A stretch of 27,762 bases of DNA from JAEUIG01 sp046349775 (GCA_046349775.1 JAXMBS010000073.1:1-27762); one strand, 5' to 3'. Counted from the stretch's first letter, positions 8,698 through 18,751 are shown. The notes: generated by a model not told the origin, from the letters alone. Translations and numbers: made by a program.

Positions 8698-8753
8698 CAG
8701 CCGCACCACCCGCTAACGTCGCTGTTTTCCCTTTCGATCTGTGAGTCGTCGCG

Positions 8754-9419
8754 ATGTCGCTCGTTCTGGAACAGGTACGTAAAAGCTATCGTGAGCCGGA
8801 CGGTCAGCCGCTGCCGGTCCTGAACGTCGAGTCGTTCAGGATCGCCGCCGGGGAGCAAGTGGCGCTCGTTGGCCAAAGTGGCGGCGGCAAGACCACGCTG
8901 CTCAATGTGATCTCGGGCATTACATCCGCGGATTCGGGCAAGGTGCTGGTCGATGGAGTCGATGTCAGCCGATTGCCGGAGGCGGCCCGCGACCGGTTCC
9001 GTGCAGAGCGGATCGGCATTGTATTCCAGACATTCAATTTGCTCCCCGCATTCACCGCGTATGAAAACGTATTGCTGGGGATGGCGTTCTCCGGCCGCGC
9101 GGACCGGGCATTCGCGAGGCAACTGCTGGAGCGCGTGGGCCTGGGAAAGCGGCTGACGCACCGTCCGGCCCAGCTCTCGGTAGGAGAGCAGCAGCGCGTA
9201 GCGGTGGCCCGCGCGCTGGCCAACCGTCCCAAGCTGATGCTGGCCGACGAGCCGACTGCCAACGTGGACGTAAAGAACCAGGACCTGGTGCTGAGCCTGA
9301 TCCGCGACACCTGCACCGAGCACAGGATTTCGCTGCTGCTGGTCACACACGCACCGGAGGTGGCGAACCAGTTTTCGCGGCTGGAAAAGCTGGCGGATTT
9401 TAATCGACCGACCGGTTGA
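8754..9419 (+). CDS. ABC transporter ATP-binding protein (LolD/MacB-like)
   Basis: A 221-residue ATPase with Walker A GQSGGGKTT (40-48), Q-loop around FQTFNLLPAFTAYENV (91-106), signature LSVGEQQR (141-148) and Walker B LMLADEPT (161-168), followed by an H-loop in LLVTHAPEV. The FNLLP Q-loop and short length place it with the LolD/MacB/FtsE-like group, which powers FtsX-fold permeases that move substrates at the outer face of the membrane and do not carry them through a channel. Its partner is the permease that starts 157 bases downstream. The cargo is not shown by the ATPase itself. Confidence 0.93.
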   Translation: MSLVLEQVRKSYREPDGQPLPVLNVESFRIAAGEQVALVGQSGGGKTTLLNVISGITSADSGKVLVDGVDVSRLPEAARDRFRAERIGIVFQTFNLLPAFTAYENVLLGMAFSGRADRAFARQLLERVGLGKRLTHRPAQLSVGEQQRVAVARALANRPKLMLADEPTANVDVKNQDLVLSLIRDTCTEHRISLLLVTHAPEVANQFSRLEKLADFNRPTG

Positions 9420-9577
9420 TGGTTTATGGTTGATGGTTTATCGATGAGGGAAGGGGCAAGGGTGCATAGTAGCGGAGGTGCAAGGGGACTTTCATCGAGC
9501 ATCCCTCCGCTCCTTTGATCCTTTGCACCTCTGACCCTGCCCTGAATCCTGAATCCCGACTCCTGAATCCTCTTCAA
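9418..9577. repeat. Repeat-rich spacer; GAATCC repeat copy 2 at 9544-9577
   Basis: The spacer between the two ABC genes has no reading frame of its own. It starts with a GGTTTATGGTTGATGGTTTA-type tandem (9420-9440) and ends with 9544-9577, which differs from 8664-8697 at three of 34 positions and abuts the ATG of the permease. Two copies thus bracket the ATPase gene. No Shine-Dalgarno sequence is left in front of the permease start. Confidence 0.75.
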
Positions 9578-10977
9578 TGAATCTGCTCACGATCGCCTGG
9601 AAAAGCCTGCGGCAGCGGTTGCTGGCGTCGACGTTGACGGGATTCAGCGTCGCGCTGGGTGTATCACTGATGGTCGCGGTCCTCGTGATCAACAGTATCA
9701 TCACGAAGATGTTCAGCCAGTCCGGAACCGGCTACGACCTGCTTGTCGGTCCGAATGGGAGCGCCGTCCAACTGGTGCTGAGCGCCGTGTACCGGATCGA
9801 CCGGCCGATCGACAACCTGCCATGGGACTTTTACGAGCAGATTCACGACGATCTGCGGATCGACGCGGCGGTGCCGATCGGCTTCGGCGATTTTACGGAG
9901 GTCGGCGGGTTCCCGATCATCGGCACGACCCCTCAGTATTTCAAATTGGATGTCGTCGCCGGCACGCCGTTCCAGATCAATAAGGATGGCGAATTTCTAC
10001 CGGGCATGTGGGATGCCGTGATCGGCTCCGAAGTCGCCCGCCAGAACGGCTGGGACAATGGGACGCAGTTCAAGATGATCCACGGCGGGCGGGATGCGAA
10101 AGAATTTCACGTCCACGACGAGCAGTTCACCGTCAAAGGGGTGCTGGCGCCGACCGGCACGCCGAACGACCGGACCGTCTTCGTGAACCTCGAAGGCTTC
10201 TTCCAGATTGACGGCCACGAACTGGACCTGGAGACCGCGATCCCCGCGCGAGCGAGTTTCTGGAACGAAACCGAGGAGCAGGTTCGAGAACGGTATAAGG
10301 ACGACCTCGCCGTCATGGCTGAAGAGGCGGCCCATGACCACGGCGGCCACGACCACGGGCATGACCACGGCCACGGACACGTAGTGACGAAGTTGCAGAA
10401 GGAAGTCTCGGCGATCCTCGTCACGATGAAGACCGACCCCAAGAGCGCGCTGCCGGCGCAACTGCAGCGGGCGACGCGCTCGATCAGTTTCCAGTCGGAA
10501 CTCAAGGATAAGGGTCGGGCGCAGGCCGTCAGTCCGGTCGAGCCGATGCGGCAGTTGTTGGACAACGTCGTCGGCAACGTCCGGCTCGTGCTGTTGTACC
10601 TGACGGGCCTGATTGTGCTCGTCGCCGGGATCAGCATCCTCGTGAGCATTTACAACTCAATGTCCGACCGCAAACGGGAGATCGCCGTGATGCGGGCGCT
10701 CGGTGCGCGGCGGCAGACCGTGTTTCTGATCATCCTGGCGGAGTCGCTGCTCTTGTGCGTGGGAGGGGCGCTCTTCGGCCTCCTGCTCGGGCACGGCATC
10801 GTCTTGATCGCGGCGCCGATTGTTGAAGCTCGCAGCGGGCTGCTGATCAACCCCTTTGCGTTCGATCCCTGGGAGCTGGTCGTCATCCCGGTGACGATTG
10901 CGCTTGCCGGTCTGGTGGGGTTCCTGCCGGGGCTGACCGCGTATCGGACCGACGTCGCGGGCGCACTGAGTTCGTAA
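9577..10977 (+). CDS. FtsX-like ABC transporter permease with histidine-rich periplasmic loop
   Basis: A 466-residue MacB/LolC-type permease. One membrane helix lies near residues 20-43, a large extracytoplasmic domain spans about 45-330, and three helices follow near 335-360, 383-412 and 434-456. The FtsX core is seen in LVSIYNSMSDRKREIAVMRALGARR (355-379). The extracytoplasmic domain contains HDHGGHDHGHDHGHGH at 253-268 (8 His in 16 residues), a likely Zn/Ni/Cu-binding stretch. FtsX-type exporters with HDH-rich parts occur in zinc-linked operons such as Pseudomonas aeruginosa PA4063-PA4066 (from memory). The partner ATPase is directly upstream. It may move metal-loaded or membrane-bound substrates; the cargo is not proven. 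Confidence 0.9.
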   Translation: MNLLTIAWKSLRQRLLASTLTGFSVALGVSLMVAVLVINSIITKMFSQSGTGYDLLVGPNGSAVQLVLSAVYRIDRPIDNLPWDFYEQIHDDLRIDAAVPIGFGDFTEVGGFPIIGTTPQYFKLDVVAGTPFQINKDGEFLPGMWDAVIGSEVARQNGWDNGTQFKMIHGGRDAKEFHVHDEQFTVKGVLAPTGTPNDRTVFVNLEGFFQIDGHELDLETAIPARASFWNETEEQVRERYKDDLAVMAEEAAHDHGGHDHGHDHGHGHVVTKLQKEVSAILVTMKTDPKSALPAQLQRATRSISFQSELKDKGRAQAVSPVEPMRQLLDNVVGNVRLVLLYLTGLIVLVAGISILVSIYNSMSDRKREIAVMRALGARRQTVFLIILAESLLLCVGGALFGLLLGHGIVLIAAPIVEARSGLLINPFAFDPWELVVIPVTIALAGLVGFLPGLTAYRTDVAGALSS

Positions 10978-10980
10978 TTT

Positions 10981-11084
10981 GTAGGGTGGGCTTCGCCCAC
11001 CAGTCAGAGTCGCTCAGCCGGGTAAAGATCGCCTCTGGTGGGCACAGCCCACCCTACGAAACTGGTGGGCACAGCCCACCTTAC
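10981..11084. repeat. Three palindromic GTGGGC-N3-GCCCAC units between convergent genes
   Basis: Units at 10985-11002, 11037-11054 and 11063-11081 share GGTGGGC, a three-base loop (TTC or ACA) and GCCCACC. The first, with its flank GTAGGGTGGG, is the reverse complement of the second with its flank CCCACCCTAC, so the first two also pair over about 20 bases. The cluster lies between the permease stop and the stop codon of the minus-strand hydrolase (11081-11083), which it touches. A bidirectional terminator or REP-like role is likely. Confidence 0.8.
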
Positions 11085-12004
11085 GCGAGCACGCGCCGGA
11101 GAGCGACGGCGAGTTCGTCGCACATCGCCACAGCCTGGTCGAACACGTCAAGCCGGCGCATGAACCCGTGGATCTGGCCGTGGGCCATGAACCGCTCGAC
11201 TCGCACGCCGGCCTGCTCCAGGCGGTCTGCATAAGCGACCCCCTCATCCAGCAGCGGGTCGTATTCGGCGACGAGTATCAGCGCCGTTGGTAGTCCGGAG
11301 AGGTCCGTGGCCCGCAGCGGCGACGCGGTGATCTCTACCGCCTGCGTTGCATTCGCCAGGTAATGCTGCCAGAACCAGGCAATCGCTTCGGCCTCGAGGA
11401 AGTAACCGCGCCCATTCCGGCGATAGGACTCGAAGTCCGGCATGTAGTCGGTGATGGGATAGATCAGCAATTGCGCTGCGAGGGGTGGCCCGCCACGTTC
11501 GCGCGCGAGCAGGCAGACGGCGGCAGCCAGGTTTCCCCCGGCGCTGTCGCCTGCCACGGCGATGCGACCGGGATCGCCGCCAAGTTCCTGCGCATGAGCC
11601 GCTGCCCACCGTGTCGCAGCAAATGCGTCGTCCACAGCGGCCGGGTATTTGTGCTCCGGCGCGAGGCGGTAATCGACGCTCAGCACGATGCAACCGGACT
11701 GGCCACACATCCGCCGGCAGAGAGCATCATGGCTGGTGATCGACCCGACGACCCAGCCACCACCGTGGAAATACAAAACGATCGGGAGCGCCGCCCGTTG
11801 TTCGGTCGGCCGATAGATACGCGCCGGCAGTTCGCCCGCCGGTCCCGGGATCGTCCGGTTCTCGATCTTAACTGATGGATCGCGCGGCACACGCAGCGGA
11901 ACGACCAGCGCGCGTGCGTCCTCGGGCGACAGTTCGTGCATCTGCGGCGCACGGGATCGCTCCAGTTTGTCGAGAAAATCGCGGGCCTGAGGATCGAGAG
12001 GCAT
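11081..12004 (-). CDS. Alpha/beta hydrolase, hormone-sensitive lipase (HSL) family
   Basis: A 307-residue cytosolic esterase. HGGGW (80-84) forms the oxyanion hole typical of the HSL family, and S154 in GDSAGGN is the nucleophile. The acid is D249 in AEYDPLLDEG and the base H279 in GQIHGFM. VDYRLAPEHKYPA (110-122) is a further family hallmark. The length fits. The ATG at 12004 opens MPLDPQARDFLDKL; the frame stays open upstream, but that part is repeat DNA (12005-12080) and is unlikely to be translated. The natural ester substrate is unknown. It stands alone, divergent from the SPFH gene. Confidence 0.92.
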   Translation of the reverse strand: MPLDPQARDFLDKLERSRAPQMHELSPEDARALVVPLRVPRDPSVKIENRTIPGPAGELPARIYRPTEQRAALPIVLYFHGGGWVVGSITSHDALCRRMCGQSGCIVLSVDYRLAPEHKYPAAVDDAFAATRWAAAHAQELGGDPGRIAVAGDSAGGNLAAAVCLLARERGGPPLAAQLLIYPITDYMPDFESYRRNGRGYFLEAEAIAWFWQHYLANATQAVEITASPLRATDLSGLPTALILVAEYDPLLDEGVAYADRLEQAGVRVERFMAHGQIHGFMRRLDVFDQAVAMCDELAVALRRVLA

Positions 12005-12303
12005 AGAGGGTCGATGGACGATAGCGGATGGTCGATGGGACGAGAAATCCGAAATCCGAATGTCGAAATCCGAATGTGTAATACGCAATCTGCAATTCGG
12101 CAGTCAGCGACGACTTCCACTCCCTTATACGTTGCCAAATATTGCGTGTCCGGTGGCGAATATCGTGGCGACGGGTGAACCCCGGTGCAATGGCCCCGTC
12201 TTCGCGGCAGTTGAATCGACCGAATCCGCGCTCGTAGAATCCCCGTCGGCGCCACTGTTCACGTTCCCGGCGGGCGGCCGTCGTCTCTTCCAAGGACACT
12301 CAC
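12005..12303. other. Divergent intergenic region with GAAATCC-type repeat
   Basis: About 300 bases separate the hydrolase from the SPFH gene. 12008-12040 holds GTCGATGG/GCGATGG-like near-repeats and 12042-12076 holds repeated GAAATCCGAATG-like units, AT-richer than the surroundings. The promoter-like pair at 12211-12240 belongs to the SPFH gene. No reading frame here looks real. Confidence 0.6.
12211..12240 (+). promoter_or_regulatory. Candidate sigma-70 promoter for the SPFH / zinc-ribbon genes
   Basis: TTGAAT at 12211-12216 and TAGAAT at 12235-12240 are separated by 18 bases. The pair lies 63 bases upstream of the SPFH ATG, which is preceded by AAGGA. The same TAGAAT hexamer occurs in both candidate promoters of the 22.3-22.5 kb divergent region. 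Confidence 0.45.
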
Positions 12304-13410
<1,107 letters not shown>

Positions 13411-13546
13411 TTCCGTTGCTTGACGCTCCAGAACCGAAGAATGTCGGCACGCCATTGTGCGATCTGTTCACAACAGAATTCGACGTGGCATTGCTTTCCG
13501 AGCTCGCGCTCAGCAATGACTGGAATCGCCCGGAGGAGATAGCGGC

Positions 13547-14722
13547 GTGGGCTCACCTGCAGACGGAGCGGTAGTTCCCTCCTCCGACGAGGTCGAAATC
13601 CTCGGCCAGTCCGACGTTGCCGGTCAGACGACCGACGCGGGGAAAGGCCGCATTTTTCCCTGCGAGGGTTGCGGCGCCGACCTGCATTTCGACATCGGCC
13701 AACAGCAGCTCAAGTGCCCCTTCTGCGGGTTCGAGAAACGGATTGAACTCCGTGCCGACGCCACGATTCAGGAGCAGGATCTCCTGGCGATGCTCGACCG
13801 CGAGCGAAATCGCCATGCCGCCGGGCATGCCGATGACCAGCCGGGCGACAGCGAAATCCGCTGTGAGTCCTGCGGCGGGACGGTCGTGTTCACCGGCACG
13901 CTCACCAGCAGCGAGTGCCCGTACTGCGGCTCGCCGATTCAGCGCGAGCACGTCCACGCGGCCACCGAGCGGATTCCGGTGGACGGTGTGCTGCCGTTCC
14001 TGATCGATGAACCGGTCGCGCGCCGGAAGTTCGCCGAATGGATCAGTTCACGCTGGTTTGCGCCGAACGAGTTCCTCAAGCGCGGCGCCGAAGGACGCTT
14101 CAACGGCGTCTATCTGCCGTATTGGACGTTCGATGCGATGACATACAACGTTTATCGCGGCGAGCGGGGGGAAGACTACACCGTCACCGTCGGCACCGGC
14201 AACAATCAGCGCACGGAGACCCGCACGAACTGGTACCCGGCCGGCGGCGATTTCCAGCGGTTCTTCGACGACGTGCTCGTCATCGCCAGCCGCGGCCTCC
14301 CTCGGGAGTACATTCTGGAACTCGAGCCGTGGCCGCTGGCGAAGTGTCTGCCGTTCACGCAGCAGTTCCTCGCCGGGTATCTGGCGCGGACGTACGACGT
14401 TCCATTGGACGACGGATTCCGCGACGCGCGCGAGCGGATCAAGAATGCGATCGAGATCGACGTGCGGCAGCGGATCGGCGGCGACCACCAGCGGGTGCAT
14501 TCGATCAACACGCGGACCGATGCGCTGACATTCAAGCACCTGTTGCTGCCGGTGTGGCTGCTGGCCTACCGGTTCCACGACCAGCCGTACCGTGTGTTCG
14601 TGAATGCGGGAACCGGCGAAGTGCAGGGCGAGCGTCCCTACAGCTGGGTCAAGATCCTGTTTGCCGTGCTGTGCGTGGTGGCCGTCGCGCTGGTGGTCGC
14701 GTTCTTGGCCGCTCAGCATTGA
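13547..14722 (+). CDS. Double zinc-ribbon, C-terminally membrane-anchored protein (YdjG-like)
   Basis: A 391-residue protein. Two zinc ribbons open it: C39/C42 with C57/C60, and C106/C109 with C124/C127. Residues 135-350 form a domain with LPYWTFDAMTYNVYRGERGEDYTV and HLLLPVWLLAYRFHDQPYRVFVNAGTGEVQGERP, the pattern of proteins often mislabelled as primosomal protein N'/helicase-like. A single membrane helix lies near 365-387, so the ribbons probably face the cytosol. The GTG at 13547 is chosen because GGAGGAG stands eight bases upstream. It follows the SPFH gene by 136 bases and is likely in its operon. The match to Bacillus YdjG is by architecture only; no DNA-related function is implied. 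Confidence 0.82.
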   Translation: MGSPADGAVVPSSDEVEILGQSDVAGQTTDAGKGRIFPCEGCGADLHFDIGQQQLKCPFCGFEKRIELRADATIQEQDLLAMLDRERNRHAAGHADDQPGDSEIRCESCGGTVVFTGTLTSSECPYCGSPIQREHVHAATERIPVDGVLPFLIDEPVARRKFAEWISSRWFAPNEFLKRGAEGRFNGVYLPYWTFDAMTYNVYRGERGEDYTVTVGTGNNQRTETRTNWYPAGGDFQRFFDDVLVIASRGLPREYILELEPWPLAKCLPFTQQFLAGYLARTYDVPLDDGFRDARERIKNAIEIDVRQRIGGDHQRVHSINTRTDALTFKHLLLPVWLLAYRFHDQPYRVFVNAGTGEVQGERPYSWVKILFAVLCVVAVALVVAFLAAQH

Positions 14723-14780
14723 CCACCGTCAGCCAAGCCCGGCAGCTGGGCTGCTTGTCATGCTTCTTCCGGCGCGCAAC

Positions 14781-14811
14781 AAAAAAGCCCACAGACGGCC
14801 GTCCGTGGGCT
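14781..14811 (-). terminator. Rho-independent terminator of the A-type carrier gene
   Basis: On the minus strand the sequence reads AGCCCACGGAC-GGCC-GTCTGTGGGCT followed by TTTTT. The stem is about 11 bp with one G-T pair. It lies 24 bases beyond the stop of the iscA/erpA-like gene. On the plus strand the T-run is missing, so it acts for the minus gene. Confidence 0.85.
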
Positions 14812-14834
14812 GATCAGAATCGCGTTGAGCAGTC

Positions 14835-15170
14835 TTACACCGAGAAGCTGCTGCCGCATCCGCAGGACTTCGTAACGTTCGGGTTGTTGAACGTGAAGCC
14901 GCGCTTGTCGAGGCCGTCGTAATAGTCGATCGTCGTGCCGTCGAGGTACAGATCGCTCTTCTTGTCGACCGCCACTTTCAGACCATGCTGCTCCGAGATA
15001 TGGTCCTTGTCGCTGGTCACGTTGGTGTTGTTGTCGAAACCGAGCTTGTAGGAGAAGCCGCTGCAGCCGCCGCCCGCCACGCCGATTCGGAGTACGGTGT
15101 CGGCAGGGAGGTTGGCTTCGGACATGGCGCGCTTGACTTCGCCGGCCGCTTTTTCAGTCACAGTAATCAT
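14835..15170 (-). CDS. A-type iron-sulfur cluster carrier (IscA/ErpA/HesB family)
   Basis: A 111-residue protein that carries Fe-S clusters to target enzymes in the cytosol. The three ligand cysteines are present: C36 in AGGGCSGF, and C103 and C105 in KSCGCGSSF. The start ITVTEKAAGEVKRAM and the middle YLDGTTIDYYDGLDKRGFTFNNPN are typical. The ATG at 15170 is the only sensible start. No isc or suf gene adjoins it, so whether it is the ErpA, IscA or SufA equivalent cannot be decided. It has its own terminator. Confidence 0.94.
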   Translation of the reverse strand: MITVTEKAAGEVKRAMSEANLPADTVLRIGVAGGGCSGFSYKLGFDNNTNVTSDKDHISEQHGLKVAVDKKSDLYLDGTTIDYYDGLDKRGFTFNNPNVTKSCGCGSSFSV

Positions 15171-15410
15171 GGGGAACAGGCTCCAGGTACGGAGGGCAAT
15201 TTCAAGGGGTGGTGTGCGTTGGCATCCGTCAGAATTATAGCAGGCTCAGGCACGAATCAAGCACGATTGTGTCCTGGATCGCGCGGCAGCGATACTCATT
15301 GGAGTTCCGCCTCCAGGGGGCCGTATGATAGTCGTTTCGATTGGGCCAAATCCGGGTCTGCGGCGGCTTTTGCCGGTTTGGGCGGCGGCACTGACGAAAA
15401 CAGAATCACT

Positions 15411-16435
15411 ATGCAGCCAGAGCTTGCCAAAGTCCTAGAAGAGGTCCTCGCCTCGCGCGCCGTGACGGCGGACGCCATGCACGCGGCGATGCTGACCGTG
15501 ATGGACGGCCGATGCCAACCGGCAGAGACGGCAGCACTGCTGACGGCGCTGGCTGTGCAAGGGGAAACGCCGGATATGCTGGCCGGGGCCGCCCGGGCCA
15601 TGCGCGACCGTGCAGCCCGCATTCCGACGCGCCGTGCGGGGTTGCTCGACACCTGCGGCACCGGGGGGGACAAGCTGCACACGTTCAATATCAGCACGGC
15701 GGCGGCGCTGGTGGCGGCAGCGGCCGGCGTGCCGGTCGCCAAGCACGGCAACCGCAGCGTGTCGAGCTCCAGCGGATCGTGCGATGTGCTGGAAGCGCTC
15801 GGCGTCCGCGTCGATCTGACGCCGGAACAGGTCGGCCGCTGTATCGACGCGATCGGAATCGGGTTCTGCTTGGCGCGCGTCGTCCACTCGGCCATGGCCA
15901 TGTTGCACCGGTCCGGCAGGAGCTGGGGTTTCGCACGATCTTCAACCTGCTGGGTCCGCTGACGAACCCGCCGCGGCGTCGTACCAGATCATCGGCACGA
16001 GCCGAACTGCCGCCAGCGCGCAGCGAATTGCGGAGGCGATCGCGCGGCTGGGGACAGAGCGGACGCTTGTGGTTTGCGGCAACGACGAACTGGACGAAGT
16101 GTCGCTGGGGACGACGACGGTGTTTGATGTGCAGAGGGGTGAGGTCCGCACGGAAGAGTGGACGGCCGCTTCGCTGGGCCTGGCAGAGTGCGGAGTGGAC
16201 GAACTGCGCGGTGGGTCGCCGGCAGAGAGTGCCGGAATGATTACGGCGGTGTTTGCGAAGGCAGCGCCAGCGCCGGCAGCGGAATATTGTCGCACGTATG
16301 GCGGCGCTGCTGGCAGCGGGAGCGGCTGAACGTGTTGTGCGAGGGAGGCGTTGGCGGCACGGACGATTGACACCGGGCGGCGGCACAAAAGCTTGGGGAG
16401 TTGCGGCGTGGACACGAGATCCACCGGCGCATTGA
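15411..16435 (+). pseudogene. trpD: Anthranilate phosphoribosyltransferase, frameshifted (probable assembly errors)
   Basis: The enzyme joins anthranilate and PRPP in tryptophan synthesis. The first 160 codons from the ATG at 15411 are intact and show DTCGTGGDKLHTFNIST (PRPP site) and KHGNRSVSSSSGSCDVLEALG. Then the frame is lost near 15893: HVAPVRQELGFRTIFNLLGPLTNP continues in the next frame, and AASYQIIGTSRTAASAQRIAEA in the third from 15973. Further shifts lie near 16280, 16345, 16375 and 16404; the rest reads MAALLAAGAAERV, ALAARTIDTG and AAQKLGEL and probably ends at 16435. Five of the six shifts fit single-base losses. All family motifs survive, so the gene is likely intact in the organism. 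Confidence 0.85.
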
Positions 16436-16470
16436 GTTGTCGACGATCAGTGAGTTTCATTGTGCTCCAT

Positions 16471-16493
16471 GCCACGGAGCTGAACCCCGTGGC
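16471..16493. repeat. GCCACGG-N9-CCGTGGC hairpin
   Basis: A perfect 7-bp inverted repeat with a 9-base loop (AGCTGAACC) just after the apparent end of trpD and before the mannonate dehydratase-like gene. It may be a terminator or a dispersed repeat; no T-run follows. Confidence 0.6.
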
Positions 16494-16518
16494 TCAGTCA
16501 CTGGCGGCTGTCTTACCC

Positions 16519-17509
16519 ATGATGCGCCCCCGCGACCGTTCTTGACACCGATCAACACCCGGAATCTCCAGCCGGTTGCGCAGTGCGGCGTGGAGGAGGT
16601 GGTTGCCTGCTATCCCGGACCGAACCTGGCCGACTGGAAGCCCCTGCGCGCAGATCGGCGAGTTCGGGATGAACTGGACGGTCATCGAGGGGAATTCGCC
16701 GTTGGAAAACCAGAAGGTCGAAGGCGATGACGGTTGCGAACTGAAGGAGTTTCCAGAATCTCCTTCGACGGGCGGAGAACTCGGCATTCCGCCTTCGTGT
16801 GCTACAACTTCATGGCCGGCACCGACTGGGTGCGGACGAAGACCACGGCTCCGGCTCGCGGCGGGGCGTGGGTGACCGGGTTCTCGCTGGAGGAAGTCGA
16901 TCATGCCGTGTCGCTGGACGCCCGTCGTGCGCGCGATCGGACGCGAATCGATCGATGCCGCGACGTTGTGGACCAACTTGGGAGCGGATGCTGACCGCAC
17001 TGATCCTGGTCGCGGAGGAGGCGGGCGTCACGCCTTGCATGCACCCGGACGATCCGCCGCTGCCGGAGTTCCCCGACGGCAGCGCGGATCATGAATTCGT
17101 TGCCGGCTTCGAGCGGCTGATGCAGCTCGTGCCGAGCGAACGCACGCGATCTGCTTCGCTGGGGACGCTGTTCGCCACGACGGGGGTCGAGACATCCCGG
17201 CCACGATCCGGCGGCTCGGCTCGCACATCAAGTACGTGCACTTCCGGGACGTCAGCGGCACGCCGGAGGATTTCGTGGAGACGCCCCACGACATCGGCCA
17301 CCGACGCGCGGCAGTGCTGGGATCCGGGCGTATCGCGAGATGGGAGTCGACGCGCCGATCCGCCCAGACCACGTGCCGTGCAGATGGTCGGCGTGGGGGC
17401 TAAAGCGACGGCGAACCGGGTTACACGATGCAGGGGGCGCTGTTTGCATACGGGTATATTCGGGGGCTTGCTGGATGGGACCAAGGTGGGAATGGCGACG
17501 AGGGAATAG
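16519..17509 (+). pseudogene. Mannonate dehydratase (UxuA)-like gene, multiply frameshifted
   Basis: UxuA removes water from D-mannonate to give 2-keto-3-deoxygluconate in hexuronate breakdown. Pieces in all three frames, in the right order, match the family: PINTRNLQPVAQCGVEEVVA, IGEFGMNWTVIEGNSPLENQ, VCYNFMAGTDWVRT, AWVTGFSLEEVDHAVSL, SIDAATLWTNLE, ILVAEEAGVTPCMHPDDPPL, GFERLMQLVPSER, GSHIKYVHFRDVSGTPEDF, IRPDHVP and YTMQGALFAYGYIRGLLDG. The start is probably the ATG at 16519 or 16522 and the stop is at 17507-17509. Metal and substrate residues in the HPDDPP and HFRD blocks are intact. The many indels with little motif loss argue for sequence errors. No single frame covers more than about a quarter of it. 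Confidence 0.75.
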
Positions 17510-17569
17510 GGAATAGTTCTGCGAATTAACCCGACCGGCGAAACCGACGACCGATCACCAACAACCTCC

Positions 17570-18726
17570 ATGCGCTACGACTCGACTTTGCCGGGTGCGC
17601 GTGGTGTTTGGGTGGGGGCGTCGCGAGGAACTCGGGACGTTGGCGGCGACGCTCGGGCATCGGGCGCTCGTGACTGGGTCGCGCACGCTTGAGCAAGCGC
17701 GGTGTGATTGCGGCGGTGCGTGGACCTGCAGGCCGCCGGCGTGGAACTGGTCGACATCGCGCGAATCAGCCGCGAACCGAGGTAACAGACGTCGATGCGG
17801 CGGTTGCAGGCATGCGGCAATGGCAACCGACCGCCGGCGACCTGGTCGTCGGAATCGGGGGCGGATCGGCCCTTGACTGGCGAAGGCCGTGGCGGCACTG
17901 GTAACGAACGGCGGCGGCGGAGTGACCGATTTTCTGAGGGGGTCGGTACGGGCGCCAAGATCGTAAACCCGCCATTACCGATGCTGGCCGTGCCGACGAC
18001 GGCGGAACCGGGAGCGAGGCCACGAGGAACGCGGTGATTTCGTCATTCGATCCGCCATTCAAAAAGAGCCTGCGGTCGGAACAGATGCTGCCGCAGGCGG
18101 TGCTGATCGACCCGGAACTGACGGTCGGCAATCCGCCGCATGTCACGCAAGGCATTCCGGGATGGACGCGATCACGCAGCTCATCGAAAGCTACGTCTCG
18201 CCGCTCGCAACCGGTGACGCAAGCGCTGTGTGCGGAAGGACTTCAGCGCGCGTGGCCGCGCACTGCGACGGCCTGCCACGATGGCGACCGCATGGCCTGT
18301 GAAGTGATGGCGCACGCCGCGTTCCTGGTCGGCAAAGCGCTGGCGAATTCCGGGCTGGGACTGGCACATGGGTCGCGGCGCGCTCGGAGTGCACCACAAC
18401 GTGCCGCATGGGCCTGCTGCGCGGTGATGCTGCCGATCACGCTGGAGGCGAATCGATCGGTTTGCGAAGCGGAATTCGCTGAACTGGCCCGAGCTGTCAT
18501 GTCCCGACGCGCCGCGATCGAGCCCGCAGCCGCGGAGGCCTTCATCGACGGTGTCTGCGAAATGGCTGCAGAGGTTGGGATTCCCACGTCGCTGGCCTCG
18601 CTGGGGGTGACAGCCGCAGACGTTCCGGCGCTGGTGAAGTCCTCGCACGGCAACAGCCGCAGCGGCAATCCGCGGGACGTGAGCGACGGGGAACTCGCGG
18701 AGCTATTGGAATCTGCACTCGCGTGA
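17570..18726 (+). pseudogene. Iron-containing alcohol dehydrogenase, multiply frameshifted
   Basis: A group III (Fe-ADH) NAD-dependent oxidoreductase of about 385 residues once restored. From the ATG at 17570 it reads MRYDSTLP, then in other frames RVVFGWGRREELGTLAATLGHRALV, LQAAGVELVDIARISREP, VTDVDAAVAGMRQWQPTAGD, LVVGIGGGSALD (the nucleotide-binding GGGS) and LPMLAVPTTA. Metal ligands appear in GMDAITQLIESYVSP, GLGLAHG and GVHHNVPHG. From 18034 most of the frame holds to the stop at 18726, with short out-of-frame parts near 18160-18215 and 18372-18415. It follows the mannonate dehydratase-like gene by 60 bases, fitting an operon for sugar-acid or polyol breakdown. The substrate is unknown. 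Confidence 0.8.
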
Positions 18727-18751
18727 AACGTGTGCATGAACAGTGCCAAGA

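Noticed and set aside
7876..9577. AATCC/GAATCCT repeats as a CRISPR array
   Set aside because: Units are 7-12 bases without regular spacers and are partly inside a coding frame.
12005..12088. N-terminal extension of the hydrolase to 12088
   Set aside because: The added 28 codons are repeat DNA and do not belong to the HSL family; the ATG at 12004 gives the usual length.
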